Positions 1 to 6,879 of a stretch of DNA of 18,478 bases are shown here, piece after piece. The notes below the pieces were generated by a model. The model was not told where the DNA came from and ran no database searches. It saw only the letters and a program-made list of their open reading frames with translations. Source of the DNA: Armatimonadota bacterium (GTDB taxonomy: Bacteria; Actinomycetota; Acidimicrobiia; Spongiisociales; UBA5794); the NCBI GenBank assembly GCA_008501565.1, contig QQUL01000195.1:1-18478 (forward strand), in the 5' to 3' direction. Numbering within the stretch: position 1 is the first letter of the stretch; every line of letters starts with the position of its first letter. The translations under genes and the position numbers were made by a program.

Positions 1-834
1 ACCTTTGCCGATCAGCGCCACTTCTTCGGATACCGGGTTGTATCTGAGGGTTGCATCTGGTTGGAACAACAGAACACCGCCGTCCTCGCTTGGAAACGCT
101 GCCGTGAGGGTGCCGATGCTCGCTTCTCCGACAATATCGGCCGGCTGCCAATCGTCATCCGGATCTGAGTATCGAAGCATCATCCCGTCTCCGAACGCCA
201 CGAATTCGTCATTCACCCCGACGACGAATGCCTCCGCAGGTGGAGGCTTCACATTTCTCCACTCCATTCGATCTATGTCGAATATCGCTGCCGCAGGCTT
301 CTGCCACGCAGGACTCTGCGGTGCCGGTGGTCCGTATATGAGGACTTCCGCACGAGCGACTGCCAACTTGGGATCGGGACGCCCATAGAGCGGGGCTGGC
401 GGCACCAGCTTCCAAGACTGCGCGTCAACGTCGTAGATACCACCATCGGTTGGGAAGTCAAAGTCTTCGGGGTCGGTTGCCGCCACCACAGATCCAGAAC
501 CGCCCCAAACGAAGATTCCGTTGTTGATCGCTATGGCTCCAGCGTTTCCTCGGGCGGTCATTGGCCCATTCGGAATCTCGCTCCAACCGTCGGATCGCAG
601 GATTGCGCCATCGGAAAACACCCGACGCCCGACACCGCTGGGCGGGAGTGCGCCACCCCAGATGAAGAACCCGATCTCGTCGTTGCATACGAACGACATG
701 TCACCACGGGCGGATGGTCCGTCGGTCGGTGTTGGCGTCCACGGTCCCGAGTCACTGCAACCGGCAGCGAGCATCAACAGTCCCAAAAAGCTGGCAACCA
801 CCCGGCGTCGAAAGGAAGCACCGCTCAGGAACAT
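1..834 (-). CDS. Kelch-like secreted lipoprotein, 3' end outside window
   Basis: The reading frame is open from ATG at 834 down to position 1 (278 codons) with no stop, so the gene is cut by the window edge. The N-terminus has Arg residues (10-11), a hydrophobic stretch and a lipobox ending AAGC with Cys26, so it is probably a lipoprotein anchored outside the membrane. Mature sequence shows kelch-like blades: 'FIWGG' near residue 58, 'GIFVWGGSG' near residue 108, and the 'YDVDAQSW' and 'FDIDRMEW' type strands. These suggest a beta-propeller. No catalytic residues can be named. A GGGGGAA Shine-Dalgarno lies just before ATG 834, which supports this start. A TACGCT -10 element is at 873-878. The gene follows the ABC ATPase gene on the same strand, but the repeat and its own promoter between them argue for separate transcription. 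Substrate or partner is unknown. Confidence 0.8.
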   Translation of the reverse strand, partial: MFLSGASFRRRVVASFLGLLMLAAGCSDSGPWTPTPTDGPSARGDMSFVCNDEIGFFIWGGALPPSGVGRRVFSDGAILRSDGWSEIPNGPMTARGNAGAIAINNGIFVWGGSGSVVAATDPEDFDFPTDGGIYDVDAQSWKLVPPAPLYGRPDPKLAVARAEVLIYGPPAPQSPAWQKPAAAIFDIDRMEWRNVKPPPAEAFVVGVNDEFVAFGDGMMLRYSDPDDDWQPADIVGEASIGTLTAAFPSEDGGVLLFQPDATLRYNPVSEEVALIGKG

Positions 835-866
835 GGGTTTCCCCCGCGCCGATCGACGTGCAGCAT
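825..866 (-). CDS. Possible leaderless 13-codon upstream ORF
   Basis: An ATG at 866 lies exactly 6 nt after the TACGCT hexamer at 873-878, the same spacing seen at several real gene starts here. It opens a 13-codon frame (MLHVDRRGGNPCS) whose TGA (825-827) lies just inside the kelch lipoprotein gene, overlapping its first codons in another frame. If transcription starts at or near 866, this mini-ORF would be translated first and could couple or limit lipoprotein translation. It may equally be a chance ATG in a 5' leader. Only spacing supports it. Confidence 0.3.
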   Translation of the reverse strand: MLHVDRRGGNPCS

Positions 867-872
867 GCAGCC

Positions 873-878
873 AGCGTA
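873..878 (-). promoter_or_regulatory. -10 element TACGCT of kelch lipoprotein gene
   Basis: On the minus strand TACGCT lies 6 nt before ATG 866 and 38 nt before the lipoprotein ATG at 834. It is identical to the hexamers before tetR, the DUF2469 gene and the crotonase gene. No convincing -35 is visible. The 7-bp tandem repeat occupies the -35 area. Confidence 0.5.
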
Positions 879-890
879 CCAACCACCATC

Positions 891-925
891 TGACGTCTGA
901 CGTCTGATGTCTGATGTCTGACTTC
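891..925. repeat. Five-copy 7-bp tandem repeat (TGAYGTC)
   Basis: Five consecutive 7-bp units read TGACGTC, TGACGTC, TGATGTC, TGATGTC, TGACTTC. The array lies between the stop of the ABC ATPase gene (930) and the promoter of the kelch lipoprotein gene. Its last part forms GTCTGA-CT-TCAGAC (916-929), able to fold as a 5-bp stem with a 4-nt loop directly after the ATPase stop codon, so it might help end transcription of the importer operon. There is no T-tract. The array may vary in copy number by slippage. Confidence 0.8.
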
Positions 926-929
926 AGAC

Positions 930-1697
930 CTAGCGGATGACGATGGGGGTGCCGGTCGTGGGGTGGGGGAGCACGGTCACCGTTGTCTCGTAGACGTCGC
1001 TGAGGAGATCGGCATCAAGGACCTCACTCGGTGTGCCTGACCTGATGACGTGGCCATTGTGCATGAGAACCATCGAGGTTGCGTGTCTGCCTGCCGCGTT
1101 CAGATCGTGGCTCGTCGAGACGACGATTCTTCCCTTTGATGCCTCGTCGGCTGCGACGGACATCACCCGATCAGCGTGTCCTAGGTCGAGGCTGTCGGTC
1201 GGTTCGTCAAGGAGCATCAGCGGAGCGTCCTGACAGAGCACCCGTGCAATTGTCACCCTGCGCTGCTCACCACCCGAGAGCTCCCGAAAGGGACGACCCG
1301 CAAGGTCCGCCACCCCAACGCGGCGCATCGACGTGTTGACGCGCTCCCTTGGTTCCTCGATGCCATCGCTCGTATACGCCCCGAAGCCGACCACGGTCGC
1401 GACGTCAAAGCCAATGTCGGTGACATGCGTCTGGGGCAGATACGACCGGATTGTTGCAGCGGTCGCCGCATCAACGGCGGCAGGGTTGACGCCGTCAATC
1501 CGGACAGAACCGTTTGTCGGCACCAGATCTCCCGCAATCGTTCTAAGAAGTGTTGATTTCCCGGAGCCGTTCGGTCCTACCACGGCAACGAACTCGCCCC
1601 CATCAAGCGTGAGGCTGAAATCTGAGAGCACCGCGCGGTCCCCGAGGGTGACCGACAGGGAGTGGATCTCCAACCGACTCATGTCGGAGCGTGTCAT
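930..1697 (-). CDS. hmuV: Heme/iron-type ABC transporter ATP-binding protein
   Basis: This is the cytoplasmic ATPase that would power the neighbouring importer. From ATG 1697 it is 255 residues. Walker A is GPNGSGKST (41-49), the Q-loop glutamine is Q89 in 'YLPQ', the signature is LSGGEQ (140-145), Walker B is LMLLDE (160-165) and the switch histidine is H197. Length and motif order match the FecE/BtuD/HmuV group. The ATG overlaps the permease stop as ATGA, and an AAGGTG Shine-Dalgarno precedes it. An ATG 30 bp further upstream lies inside the permease gene and is less likely. It is last in the hmuTUV-like operon. Heme specificity comes from the binding protein, not from this sequence. Siderophore or cobalamin transport cannot be excluded. 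Confidence 0.9.
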   Translation of the reverse strand: MTRSDMSRLEIHSLSVTLGDRAVLSDFSLTLDGGEFVAVVGPNGSGKSTLLRTIAGDLVPTNGSVRIDGVNPAAVDAATAATIRSYLPQTHVTDIGFDVATVVGFGAYTSDGIEEPRERVNTSMRRVGVADLAGRPFRELSGGEQRRVTIARVLCQDAPLMLLDEPTDSLDLGHADRVMSVAADEASKGRIVVSTSHDLNAAGRHATSMVLMHNGHVIRSGTPSEVLDADLLSDVYETTVTVLPHPTTGTPIVIR

Positions 1698-2713
1698 ACG
1701 GGCACCTTGTTTCTGGCGATCAACCACACGAGGTAGGCACCTCCAAGGACGGTTGTGATGAGGCCAACCGGCACTTCGAAACCCAATCCAGCGATACGGC
1801 CAACCACATCTGCGCCGATCACAAACACCGCCCCGATGAATGCCGACGCCGGGATCACATGCTTGTGGTGCGGACCGACCATCCGTGAAGCGACTCGTCC
1901 GCCGACCAGGCCCACGAACCCGACCACACCGGCAGCTCCGACACTTGCACCCGTACCGAGCCCGACGAGCGCAAGAACCACAGCCAAGGTGGTTGCGACG
2001 TTCACCCCGACGTGTCGCGCCGGTTCGTGCCCGAGGCTCAGTACATCAAGCTTCCGAGCAAGCGGCATGATTCCCCCGAGCGTCAACATAGCGGCAATTG
2101 CAAGAGCGCCAGCGACGCCCCAGGTCGCGGCACCGAGACCGCCGAAGAACCAGAATGTCACATCGGGAATACGGGGATCGTGGATTGCGATCGAAGCCGT
2201 GGCGACCAGCGCTCCGAGACCAAGACCAGCGCCGATCCCGACAAGGATGAAGCGACTCGGCTCACCTCCGACCTTGCCAGCGAGCCACCGCACGGCGAGC
2301 GCGCCCAGGAGACCTGACACAGCTCCCGCCGCTACCGCGACGGTCGGGCCACCCGATGCGTAGCCGAGCCAGAAACCGAGCAGCGCACCGACCGCGGCGG
2401 CTGAGGACAATCCAACGAGCTGAGCATCAGCGATGGGGTTCTTGAGCGAGCCCTGAAGCACGGTGCCGGTGACGCCGAGGACGGCGCCGGTGAGCAACGC
2501 AACGATCGCCCGCGGCATACGAATGTTCCAAACGATTGCGTCCGCGAGCGGAGAAACATCAACATCGATGGGGAGCAGATGACTGGCGAGTACGCGGAAC
2601 GAGTCCGAAATCGAAACCGAAACCGATCCGACACTCACCGATACGATGACGGTGAAGACGACACACAGCAGCCCGATCAACACGATCGACGTGGTCGACC
2701 GGCCGGGTTTCAC
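1694..2713 (-). CDS. hmuU: FecCD/BtuC-family ABC transporter permease
   Basis: This 339-residue membrane protein is of the usual size for the FecCD/BtuC family, which forms ten-helix homodimeric channels. Visible family marks are 'RMPRAIVALLTGAVLGVTGTVLQGSLKNPIADAQLVGLSS' spread over residues 64-104, and 'GHEPARHVGV', the coupling region that contacts the ATPase. The sequence is otherwise a series of long hydrophobic stretches rich in Gly and Ala. The start is GTG 2713, overlapping the TGA of the binding-protein gene by 4 bp (GTGA). Its own stop overlaps the ATPase start. The two overlaps imply translational coupling of the transport complex. Heme as substrate is inferred from the binding protein. 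Confidence 0.9.
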   Translation of the reverse strand: MKPGRSTTSIVLIGLLCVVFTVIVSVSVGSVSVSISDSFRVLASHLLPIDVDVSPLADAIVWNIRMPRAIVALLTGAVLGVTGTVLQGSLKNPIADAQLVGLSSAAAVGALLGFWLGYASGGPTVAVAAGAVSGLLGALAVRWLAGKVGGEPSRFILVGIGAGLGLGALVATASIAIHDPRIPDVTFWFFGGLGAATWGVAGALAIAAMLTLGGIMPLARKLDVLSLGHEPARHVGVNVATTLAVVLALVGLGTGASVGAAGVVGFVGLVGGRVASRMVGPHHKHVIPASAFIGAVFVIGADVVGRIAGLGFEVPVGLITTVLGGAYLVWLIARNKVPV

Positions 2714-3654
2714 GGTTTGGCCAACTCGGGATGCAGGTCAAGGACGAGTTGCATGAGTGCCTCACCGGTGCGGGGACCCATCCCGAGGAACAGCGCTTCG
2801 TCATAGGTGATGATCGCTTTGGTCATGCCTGCGGGGGTCTCTGAAACCCCGGGGAGTGCGAGGAACGCGTCCATTCCACCTATCAGGTCGAACCCCTCAA
2901 TCGGCGTGATCAACACGTCGGGGCTGGCGGCAACGAGCTGCTCGGCATCGAGTGGCACGGCGAAGGTCACTCCCGCCTCGCCGAAGGCGTCGATGCCTTT
3001 GGCAGCCTCGATGAGGAAATGCGTCGGCATCCCGTTCCCGAACATCAGCAGCGTCTCAGGACCGCGCACGTAGACATAGCCAACGCGCGGCATGTCAGCT
3101 GCCTGCGCCACGAGATCAAGTGCCTCCTGGACCTCGGCCTCAACGTCCCGGACAAGGTCAGCGCCTTCATCGTCAAGGTCGAGAATGTCGGCAACCGTCT
3201 TGATCTTGCGACTCACGCCGGGGAGTGTCGCCTCAACGTCAAGAATCACCACCGGAATCCCCGCTGCGCGTATCTGCTCGATGGCCGAGAGCGGCTCAAT
3301 CTGGGTGTCGCCGATCACCAGCGTCGGCGCAAGCCCGATCACGGCTTCGGCATTGAGCTTCCTGCCGAGTCCGATGTGAGGCACGGCGAGTGCCTCGGGA
3401 GGATAGGTTGTGGTCAGATCCCGTCCGATGACGCGATCGCCTGCGCCGAGGGCGAACATCACTTCGACGAGGTCGCCATTGAGCACCACAATTCGTGATG
3501 TGTCAGATATATCGCTTGTCACACCGTCGGCACCCACGAATGTCGAGTCGTCGGAGGTCGCGGGAAGCGTCGTTGTGGGCTCACCGGAATCCGCCGAACA
3601 CGCGGCCAGGATCATGCCAAAAATGCTGATGAGGATCGTGAAGCGTCGCGCCAT
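2710..3654 (-). CDS. hmuT: HmuT-like heme ABC transporter binding lipoprotein
   Basis: This is a 314-residue extracellular substrate-binding lipoprotein. The signal peptide has Arg at residues 3-4, a hydrophobic core and a lipobox 'LAAC' with Cys19. The mature part resembles the HmuT hemin-binding group of the periplasmic-binding-protein-2 fold: 'RIVVLNGDLVEVMFALGAGD', then 'TYPPEAL', 'HIGLGRKLNAEAV' and 'LAPTLVIGD'. I chose ATG 3654 over the in-frame GTG 3663, because a TAGCGT -10 hexamer at 3662-3667 overlaps the GTG and lies 7 nt before this ATG. It is first in the operon with the permease and ATPase, and diverges from a TetR gene. Binding of another tetrapyrrole or iron chelate is possible. 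The family call is firmer than the ligand. Confidence 0.87.
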   Translation of the reverse strand: MARRFTILISIFGMILAACSADSGEPTTTLPATSDDSTFVGADGVTSDISDTSRIVVLNGDLVEVMFALGAGDRVIGRDLTTTYPPEALAVPHIGLGRKLNAEAVIGLAPTLVIGDTQIEPLSAIEQIRAAGIPVVILDVEATLPGVSRKIKTVADILDLDDEGADLVRDVEAEVQEALDLVAQAADMPRVGYVYVRGPETLLMFGNGMPTHFLIEAAKGIDAFGEAGVTFAVPLDAEQLVAASPDVLITPIEGFDLIGGMDAFLALPGVSETPAGMTKAIITYDEALFLGMGPRTGEALMQLVLDLHPELAKP

Positions 3655-3661
3655 TGGGGGC

Positions 3662-3667
3662 ACGCTA
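3662..3667 (-). promoter_or_regulatory. -10 element TAGCGT of heme importer operon
   Basis: On the minus strand TAGCGT ends 7 nt before ATG 3654. This is the TANNNT spacing expected for leaderless transcription. No clear -35 is seen. The inverted repeat at 3681-3695 covers the place where a -35 would lie. Confidence 0.5.
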
Positions 3668-3680
3668 TTGCGTTTTATTC

Positions 3681-3695
3681 CCGACGAACTGTCGG
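3681..3695. promoter_or_regulatory. Inverted repeat CCGAC-N5-GTCGG, candidate TetR operator
   Basis: Perfect 5-bp arms flank a 5-nt centre in the 97-bp region between the divergent hmuT and tetR starts. The site covers the -35 area of the importer promoter, so a bound repressor could block it. TetR proteins usually bind palindromes of this size in divergent intergenic regions. Assignment to the adjacent regulator is inference. Short arms like these can occur by chance. Confidence 0.35.
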
Positions 3696-3739
3696 TTTGC
3701 GAGGTGCTCGCGGTGGCTGAGTGTGCATGGGATCGTCAG

Positions 3740-3745
3740 TACGCT
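3740..3745 (+). promoter_or_regulatory. -10 element TACGCT of tetR, leaderless spacing
   Basis: TACGCT is followed by 6 nt and then ATG 3752. No Shine-Dalgarno precedes that ATG. The arrangement is the same as at 6868 and close to that at 7845, and it fixes the TetR start although the frame is open further upstream. Confidence 0.55.
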
Positions 3746-3751
3746 TACACC

Positions 3752-4345
3752 ATGCCGACACGAGCCTCCACCGCCGAACTGCGCAACGCCATGTTCGACG
3801 CGGCCCGTGATCTGATCGCCCAGGTTGGCTACTCGGAGATGTCGCATGCTGACATCACCTCATCGGTCGGTATCGGGCGGACCACGTTCTATGAACACTT
3901 CTCGTCCAAGGAAGATCTACTGATCCAGCTCGTCCGTCGAGATCTTCCCCAAACCACGGAGGAGATCCTTGCGTCGGTCGACTCGAACCTCCCACCGGAT
4001 CAACGCCTGGGGGAACTTGCCGCTCGCATGGTCGAATTCGTCGGGACCGACCACATGGGTCTCATTCTCCATACCGAAGTCCCAAGGTTGACCCCGGAGG
4101 CTCAGCGCGACATAGCCGAGGCCCACGAGGGTCTTGCGTCGGAATTCGCCAACGTCTACCGCGCCGGTGTGATGCAGGGAATCTTCAAGGAGTATCCGCC
4201 GCGCCTCGCCGGACGGATGATCGAGCAGATCATCATGACCGGGGGCAAGATCGTGATGGACTCCAAGGACCCGGCAGGCCAGGTGGCCGAAATCGCACAG
4301 GACACGGCCGCCTTGTTGGTCGACGCCTTCCGCGTCAGGGACTAG
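3752..4345 (+). CDS. TetR/AcrR-family transcriptional regulator
   Basis: The protein has 197 residues. The N-terminal TetR helix-turn-helix is clear: 'MFDAARDLIAQVGYSEMS' followed by 'ITSSVGIGRTTFYEHFSSKEDLL' (about residues 13-57). The C-terminal half is a helical ligand and dimer domain with no recognisable ligand signature. The frame stays open upstream to 3410, but that part is antisense to hmuT and only the 3752 start has a promoter at leaderless distance. Divergence from the heme importer makes that operon its likely target. It ends 2 bp before trmD, so it probably shares a transcript with trmD and rplS. That is unusual for a local uptake regulator. Repressor action is assumed from the family. 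Confidence 0.92.
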   Translation: MPTRASTAELRNAMFDAARDLIAQVGYSEMSHADITSSVGIGRTTFYEHFSSKEDLLIQLVRRDLPQTTEEILASVDSNLPPDQRLGELAARMVEFVGTDHMGLILHTEVPRLTPEAQRDIAEAHEGLASEFANVYRAGVMQGIFKEYPPRLAGRMIEQIIMTGGKIVMDSKDPAGQVAEIAQDTAALLVDAFRVRD

Positions 4346-4347
4346 CA

Positions 4348-5016
4348 ATGCGGTTCCATCTCGTCACGCTGTTTCCCGAGTACTTCACCTCGCCGCTTGA
4401 GGTGTCGTTCGTCGGCAAGGCGATCGCTGCCGGCGATCTTGAGGTTGAGTTCCACAATCCGAGGGACCACGCCGATGGTGTCCACCGACAGGTCGACGAT
4501 GCGCCCTTCGGGGGTGGGGCGGGCATGGTGATGATGCCCGAGCCCCTTGCCCTCACTCTGGACCCACTCGCTTCCACACACCGGGTACTCCTCACACCAA
4601 GCGGAGCACCGCTACGGCAGGATCACCTTGATCGGTATGCGACGATGTCCGAAGTCACGCTGGTGTGCGGACGATACGAGGGGATCGATCAACGCATTGC
4701 GGACCATTTCATCGACGAGGAGATTTCTCTCGGCGATTTCGTTCTACTCGGCGGAGAAGTTGCTGCCGCGGCAATCATCGAAGGTGTCGCCCGCCTGCTT
4801 CCCGGGGTGATCGGGAATCCCGAATCGACAGAGGCAGAATCCTTCCGCGGAGACGGCCTCCTCGAAGAACCCCACTACACGCGACCTGCAAGCTTCCGGG
4901 GGTGGGACGTCCCGGAGGTTCTGATGAGCGGGAACCACGCAAAGATCGCCGAATGGCGTGCCGAGCAGCGCAGGGAACGGACCGCGCTGCGGAGACCGGA
5001 TCTCCTCGACGACTAG
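4348..5016 (+). CDS. trmD: tRNA (guanine-N1)-methyltransferase TrmD
   Basis: TrmD methylates G37 next to the anticodon of some tRNAs using S-adenosylmethionine, which prevents +1 frameshifting. The 222-residue protein is near normal length. Family motifs in order are 'MRFHLVTLFPEYF', 'VDDAPFGGGAGMVM' (50-62), the knot strands 'VCGRYEGIDQR' (106-116) and 'ISLGDFVLLGGE' (126-137), then 'RLLPGVIGNPES', 'EEPHYTRP' (173-180) and 'LMSGNHAKI'. The arginine matching E. coli R154 is present (R149). The residue matching the catalytic D169 of E. coli is Glu (E164, in 'EAESF'), a conservative but notable change. It starts 2 bp after tetR with only a weak Shine-Dalgarno. The usual upstream partner rimM is absent here. 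Confidence 0.97.
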   Translation: MRFHLVTLFPEYFTSPLEVSFVGKAIAAGDLEVEFHNPRDHADGVHRQVDDAPFGGGAGMVMMPEPLALTLDPLASTHRVLLTPSGAPLRQDHLDRYATMSEVTLVCGRYEGIDQRIADHFIDEEISLGDFVLLGGEVAAAAIIEGVARLLPGVIGNPESTEAESFRGDGLLEEPHYTRPASFRGWDVPEVLMSGNHAKIAEWRAEQRRERTALRRPDLLDD

Positions 5017-5060
5017 CGACATGCACCCCAACACCTCGGGCGGTACGGATACGGTGTCGG

Positions 5061-5066
5061 TAGAAT
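5061..5066 (+). promoter_or_regulatory. Possible -10 TAGAAT upstream of rplS
   Basis: TAGAAT lies in the 92-bp gap between trmD and rplS, 42 nt before the rplS start. It would give a leader of about 35 nt carrying the GGAGG Shine-Dalgarno at 5099-5103. There is no good -35. This would let L19 be made independently of tetR-trmD. Confidence 0.35.
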
Positions 5067-5108
5067 CTCACTCCAATCACCTCACTGTTGTGACTTTCGG
5101 AGGACCCC

Positions 5109-5456
5109 GTGAATACGATCGAACAGATCGAACAGGCGCAGCTGCGCGATGACATCCCGGACTTCGGGCCCGGTGACACTGTGCGTGTTGATGTTCGAGT
5201 CATTGAAGGGGAACGAGAGCGAATCCAGGCGTTCGAAGGCATCGTGATCGCCCGCAACGGTGGCAGCGGGTCAAAGGCGACGTTCACAGTGCGGAAGATC
5301 AGCTTCGGCGTCGGTGTCGAGCGGATCTTTCCCTTGCATTCACCCATTCTCCAGTCGATCACCGTGACCCGTCGCGGTGATGTGCGCCGTGCGAAGCTGT
5401 ACTACCTGCGCGACAGGATCGGCAAGGCCACACGCATCAAGGAAAAGCGCACCTAA
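5109..5456 (+). CDS. rplS: 50S ribosomal protein L19
   Basis: L19 sits at the interface of the 30S and 50S subunits. The 115-residue protein matches the family in length and sequence: 'FGPGDTVRVDVRVIEGERERIQAFEG', 'FTVRKISFGVGVERIFPLHSP' and 'RRAKLYYLRDRIGKATRIKEKR' (all shown in parts along the chain). The start is GTG 5109, with GGAGG 5 nt upstream. It follows trmD as in most bacteria, and the glycosylase gene begins 9 bp after its stop. Confidence 0.97.
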   Translation: MNTIEQIEQAQLRDDIPDFGPGDTVRVDVRVIEGERERIQAFEGIVIARNGGSGSKATFTVRKISFGVGVERIFPLHSPILQSITVTRRGDVRRAKLYYLRDRIGKATRIKEKRT

Positions 5457-5465
5457 CGTCGACGG

Positions 5466-6131
5466 ATGCACGCTGACACCTCCACGGGTGGATACAGCGC
5501 CCTCGCAGGGGCACATCCCGTTTTCGCAGAACTTCTCCGGAAGAACGGCGATCCACCGGGTTGGCGCCGACCGCCAACGTTTGCGACGCTGACACGCCTT
5601 GTGCTCGAACAGCAGGTTTCCCTTGCCTCCGCCAACGCGGCGTTCAATCGGCTCGAGACCCGCATCGGTTCCGTGTCACCATCCAACTTACTGACCCTCA
5701 ACGACGACGAGCTTCGCAGAGACGGGTTCTCTCGGCAGAAGGCTGGCTATGTCCGTGGGATCGCTGAGATGATCGAAGCCTCGGACCTCGACCTCGAGGC
5801 CATCTCGCGACTGGAGAAGGAAGATGCCATCGAGCGGCTGGTTGCCATCCGCGGTGTCGGCCGCTGGACGGCGTCTTGTTTCGTGCTCTTCGTCAACGGT
5901 GCGCCCGATGTGTGGCCCACGGGGGACCGGGCGCTCTACGTTTCCATGAGCCGTGTGCTTGGACTCGACGGTGTTCCGGACAGGGAATCCTGTGATCACA
6001 TCGCCACAGCGTGGTCACCGTACCGATCTGCCGCCGCTCGGATGCTGTGGCACGACTACCTCGGTGGAAAGAACTATGAACCAACCGACTCCGGGGGATT
6101 CATCGACGGCGAAGGTATTGTTTCCAGGTGA
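5466..6131 (+). CDS. HhH-GPD DNA glycosylase, AlkA/3-methyladenine type
   Basis: The protein has 221 residues and belongs to the helix-hairpin-helix DNA glycosylase superfamily, which cuts damaged bases from DNA. 'LVLEQQVSLASA' (45-56) is the conserved early helix. The hairpin is 'LVAIRGVGRWTA' (125-136), and the catalytic Asp is D154 in 'PTGDRAL'. There are no C-terminal cysteines for an Fe-S cluster, so it is not EndoIII or MutY. AlkA-like removal of alkylated purines is the best reading. It is shorter than E. coli AlkA because it lacks the extra N-terminal domain. Its position between rplS and lepB is not the usual arrangement. Its TGA overlaps the lepB GTG by 4 bp, so it is co-translated with lepB. 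Confidence 0.9.
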   Translation: MHADTSTGGYSALAGAHPVFAELLRKNGDPPGWRRPPTFATLTRLVLEQQVSLASANAAFNRLETRIGSVSPSNLLTLNDDELRRDGFSRQKAGYVRGIAEMIEASDLDLEAISRLEKEDAIERLVAIRGVGRWTASCFVLFVNGAPDVWPTGDRALYVSMSRVLGLDGVPDRESCDHIATAWSPYRSAAARMLWHDYLGGKNYEPTDSGGFIDGEGIVSR

Positions 6132-6829
6132 ACCCCGTCGACCCCAACAACCTTGATCCCATCGACCCCAACTCCGACACCGGCGAGTTCGAGGCCGTAG
6201 CGACATCGACGGAGATCCCGAAGAAGAAGGCGATGCCCTTCTGGCTCGAACTACCCATCCTCATTGCCGTGGCGCTCGTGGTAGCGGTTGTCATCAAGAC
6301 CTTTCTGTTCCAGGCATTCTTCATCCCGTCTGGCTCGATGAAAGAGACGCTCCAGATTGAGGACCGTGTGCTTGTCAACAAGATCTCCTACAGCATCGGA
6401 GACATTGCGCGTGGCGATGTGGTCGTATTCGATGATCCACGCCCCGGCTTCGAGGAGCCGTCCGAGAACATGCTGTCAAGCGCATTCCGCAACCTGTTCG
6501 AATCGATCGGACTCGCAACGCCCCAGTCAGAATTCATCAAGCGTGTCGTCGGATTGCCTGGCGACGAGGTGCAGCTTGTCCAGAACCAACTGTTCGTCAA
6601 CGGTGCAGAAGTCGACGAACCGTATCTCGCGGCAGATGCCACACCACCGTCAAGCTGCGGAACGGCAGATTATGGCCCGACAACCGTCCCCAGTGATCAC
6701 CTGTTGGTGATGGGTGACAACCGGTGCCATTCATCTGATGGCCGGTCGTTCGGCCCCGTTCCGATCGATGACGTGGTCGGGAAGGCATTCGTCATCATCT
6801 GGCCTCCGAGCCGATGGGGAGGGCTCTAG
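6128..6829 (+). CDS. lepB: Signal peptidase I
   Basis: LepB cleaves signal peptides from secreted proteins on the outer face of the cytoplasmic membrane. The 233-residue protein has a cytoplasmic Asp/Pro/Asn-rich N-terminal tail, one transmembrane segment (about residues 38-60), then the catalytic Ser70 in 'PSGSM' and the general-base Lys138 in 'FIKRVVGLPGD'. The later 'LLVMGDNRCHSSDGRSFGPV' box is also present. The start is GTG 6128 in a GTGA overlap with the glycosylase gene. Many actinobacteria carry rnhB right after lepB. Here the DUF2469 gene follows instead, after 50 bp. Confidence 0.96.
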   Translation: MNPVDPNNLDPIDPNSDTGEFEAVATSTEIPKKKAMPFWLELPILIAVALVVAVVIKTFLFQAFFIPSGSMKETLQIEDRVLVNKISYSIGDIARGDVVVFDDPRPGFEEPSENMLSSAFRNLFESIGLATPQSEFIKRVVGLPGDEVQLVQNQLFVNGAEVDEPYLAADATPPSSCGTADYGPTTVPSDHLLVMGDNRCHSSDGRSFGPVPIDDVVGKAFVIIWPPSRWGGL

Positions 6830-6867
6830 TCCCCGTTGAATCGACTGCCTAGGACGAACCATCCTCC

Positions 6868-6873
6868 TACGCT
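6868..6873 (+). promoter_or_regulatory. -10 element TACGCT of DUF2469 gene, leaderless spacing
   Basis: TACGCT is followed by 6 nt and ATG 6880, with no Shine-Dalgarno between. It is identical in sequence and spacing to the tetR promoter element. Confidence 0.6.
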
Positions 6874-6879
6874 ATTCAC

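Noticed and set aside
891..929. Possible CRISPR array
   Set aside because: The units are 7 bp and directly adjacent, with no spacers. This is a simple tandem repeat.
1755..2363. 202-codon plus-strand frame
   Set aside because: It is antisense to the permease and Pro/Thr/Arg-rich. The permease motifs on the minus strand are clear.
3410..3751. N-terminal extension of the TetR frame
   Set aside because: The extra 114 codons are mostly antisense to hmuT. The TetR domain starts right after ATG 3752, which has a promoter at leaderless distance.
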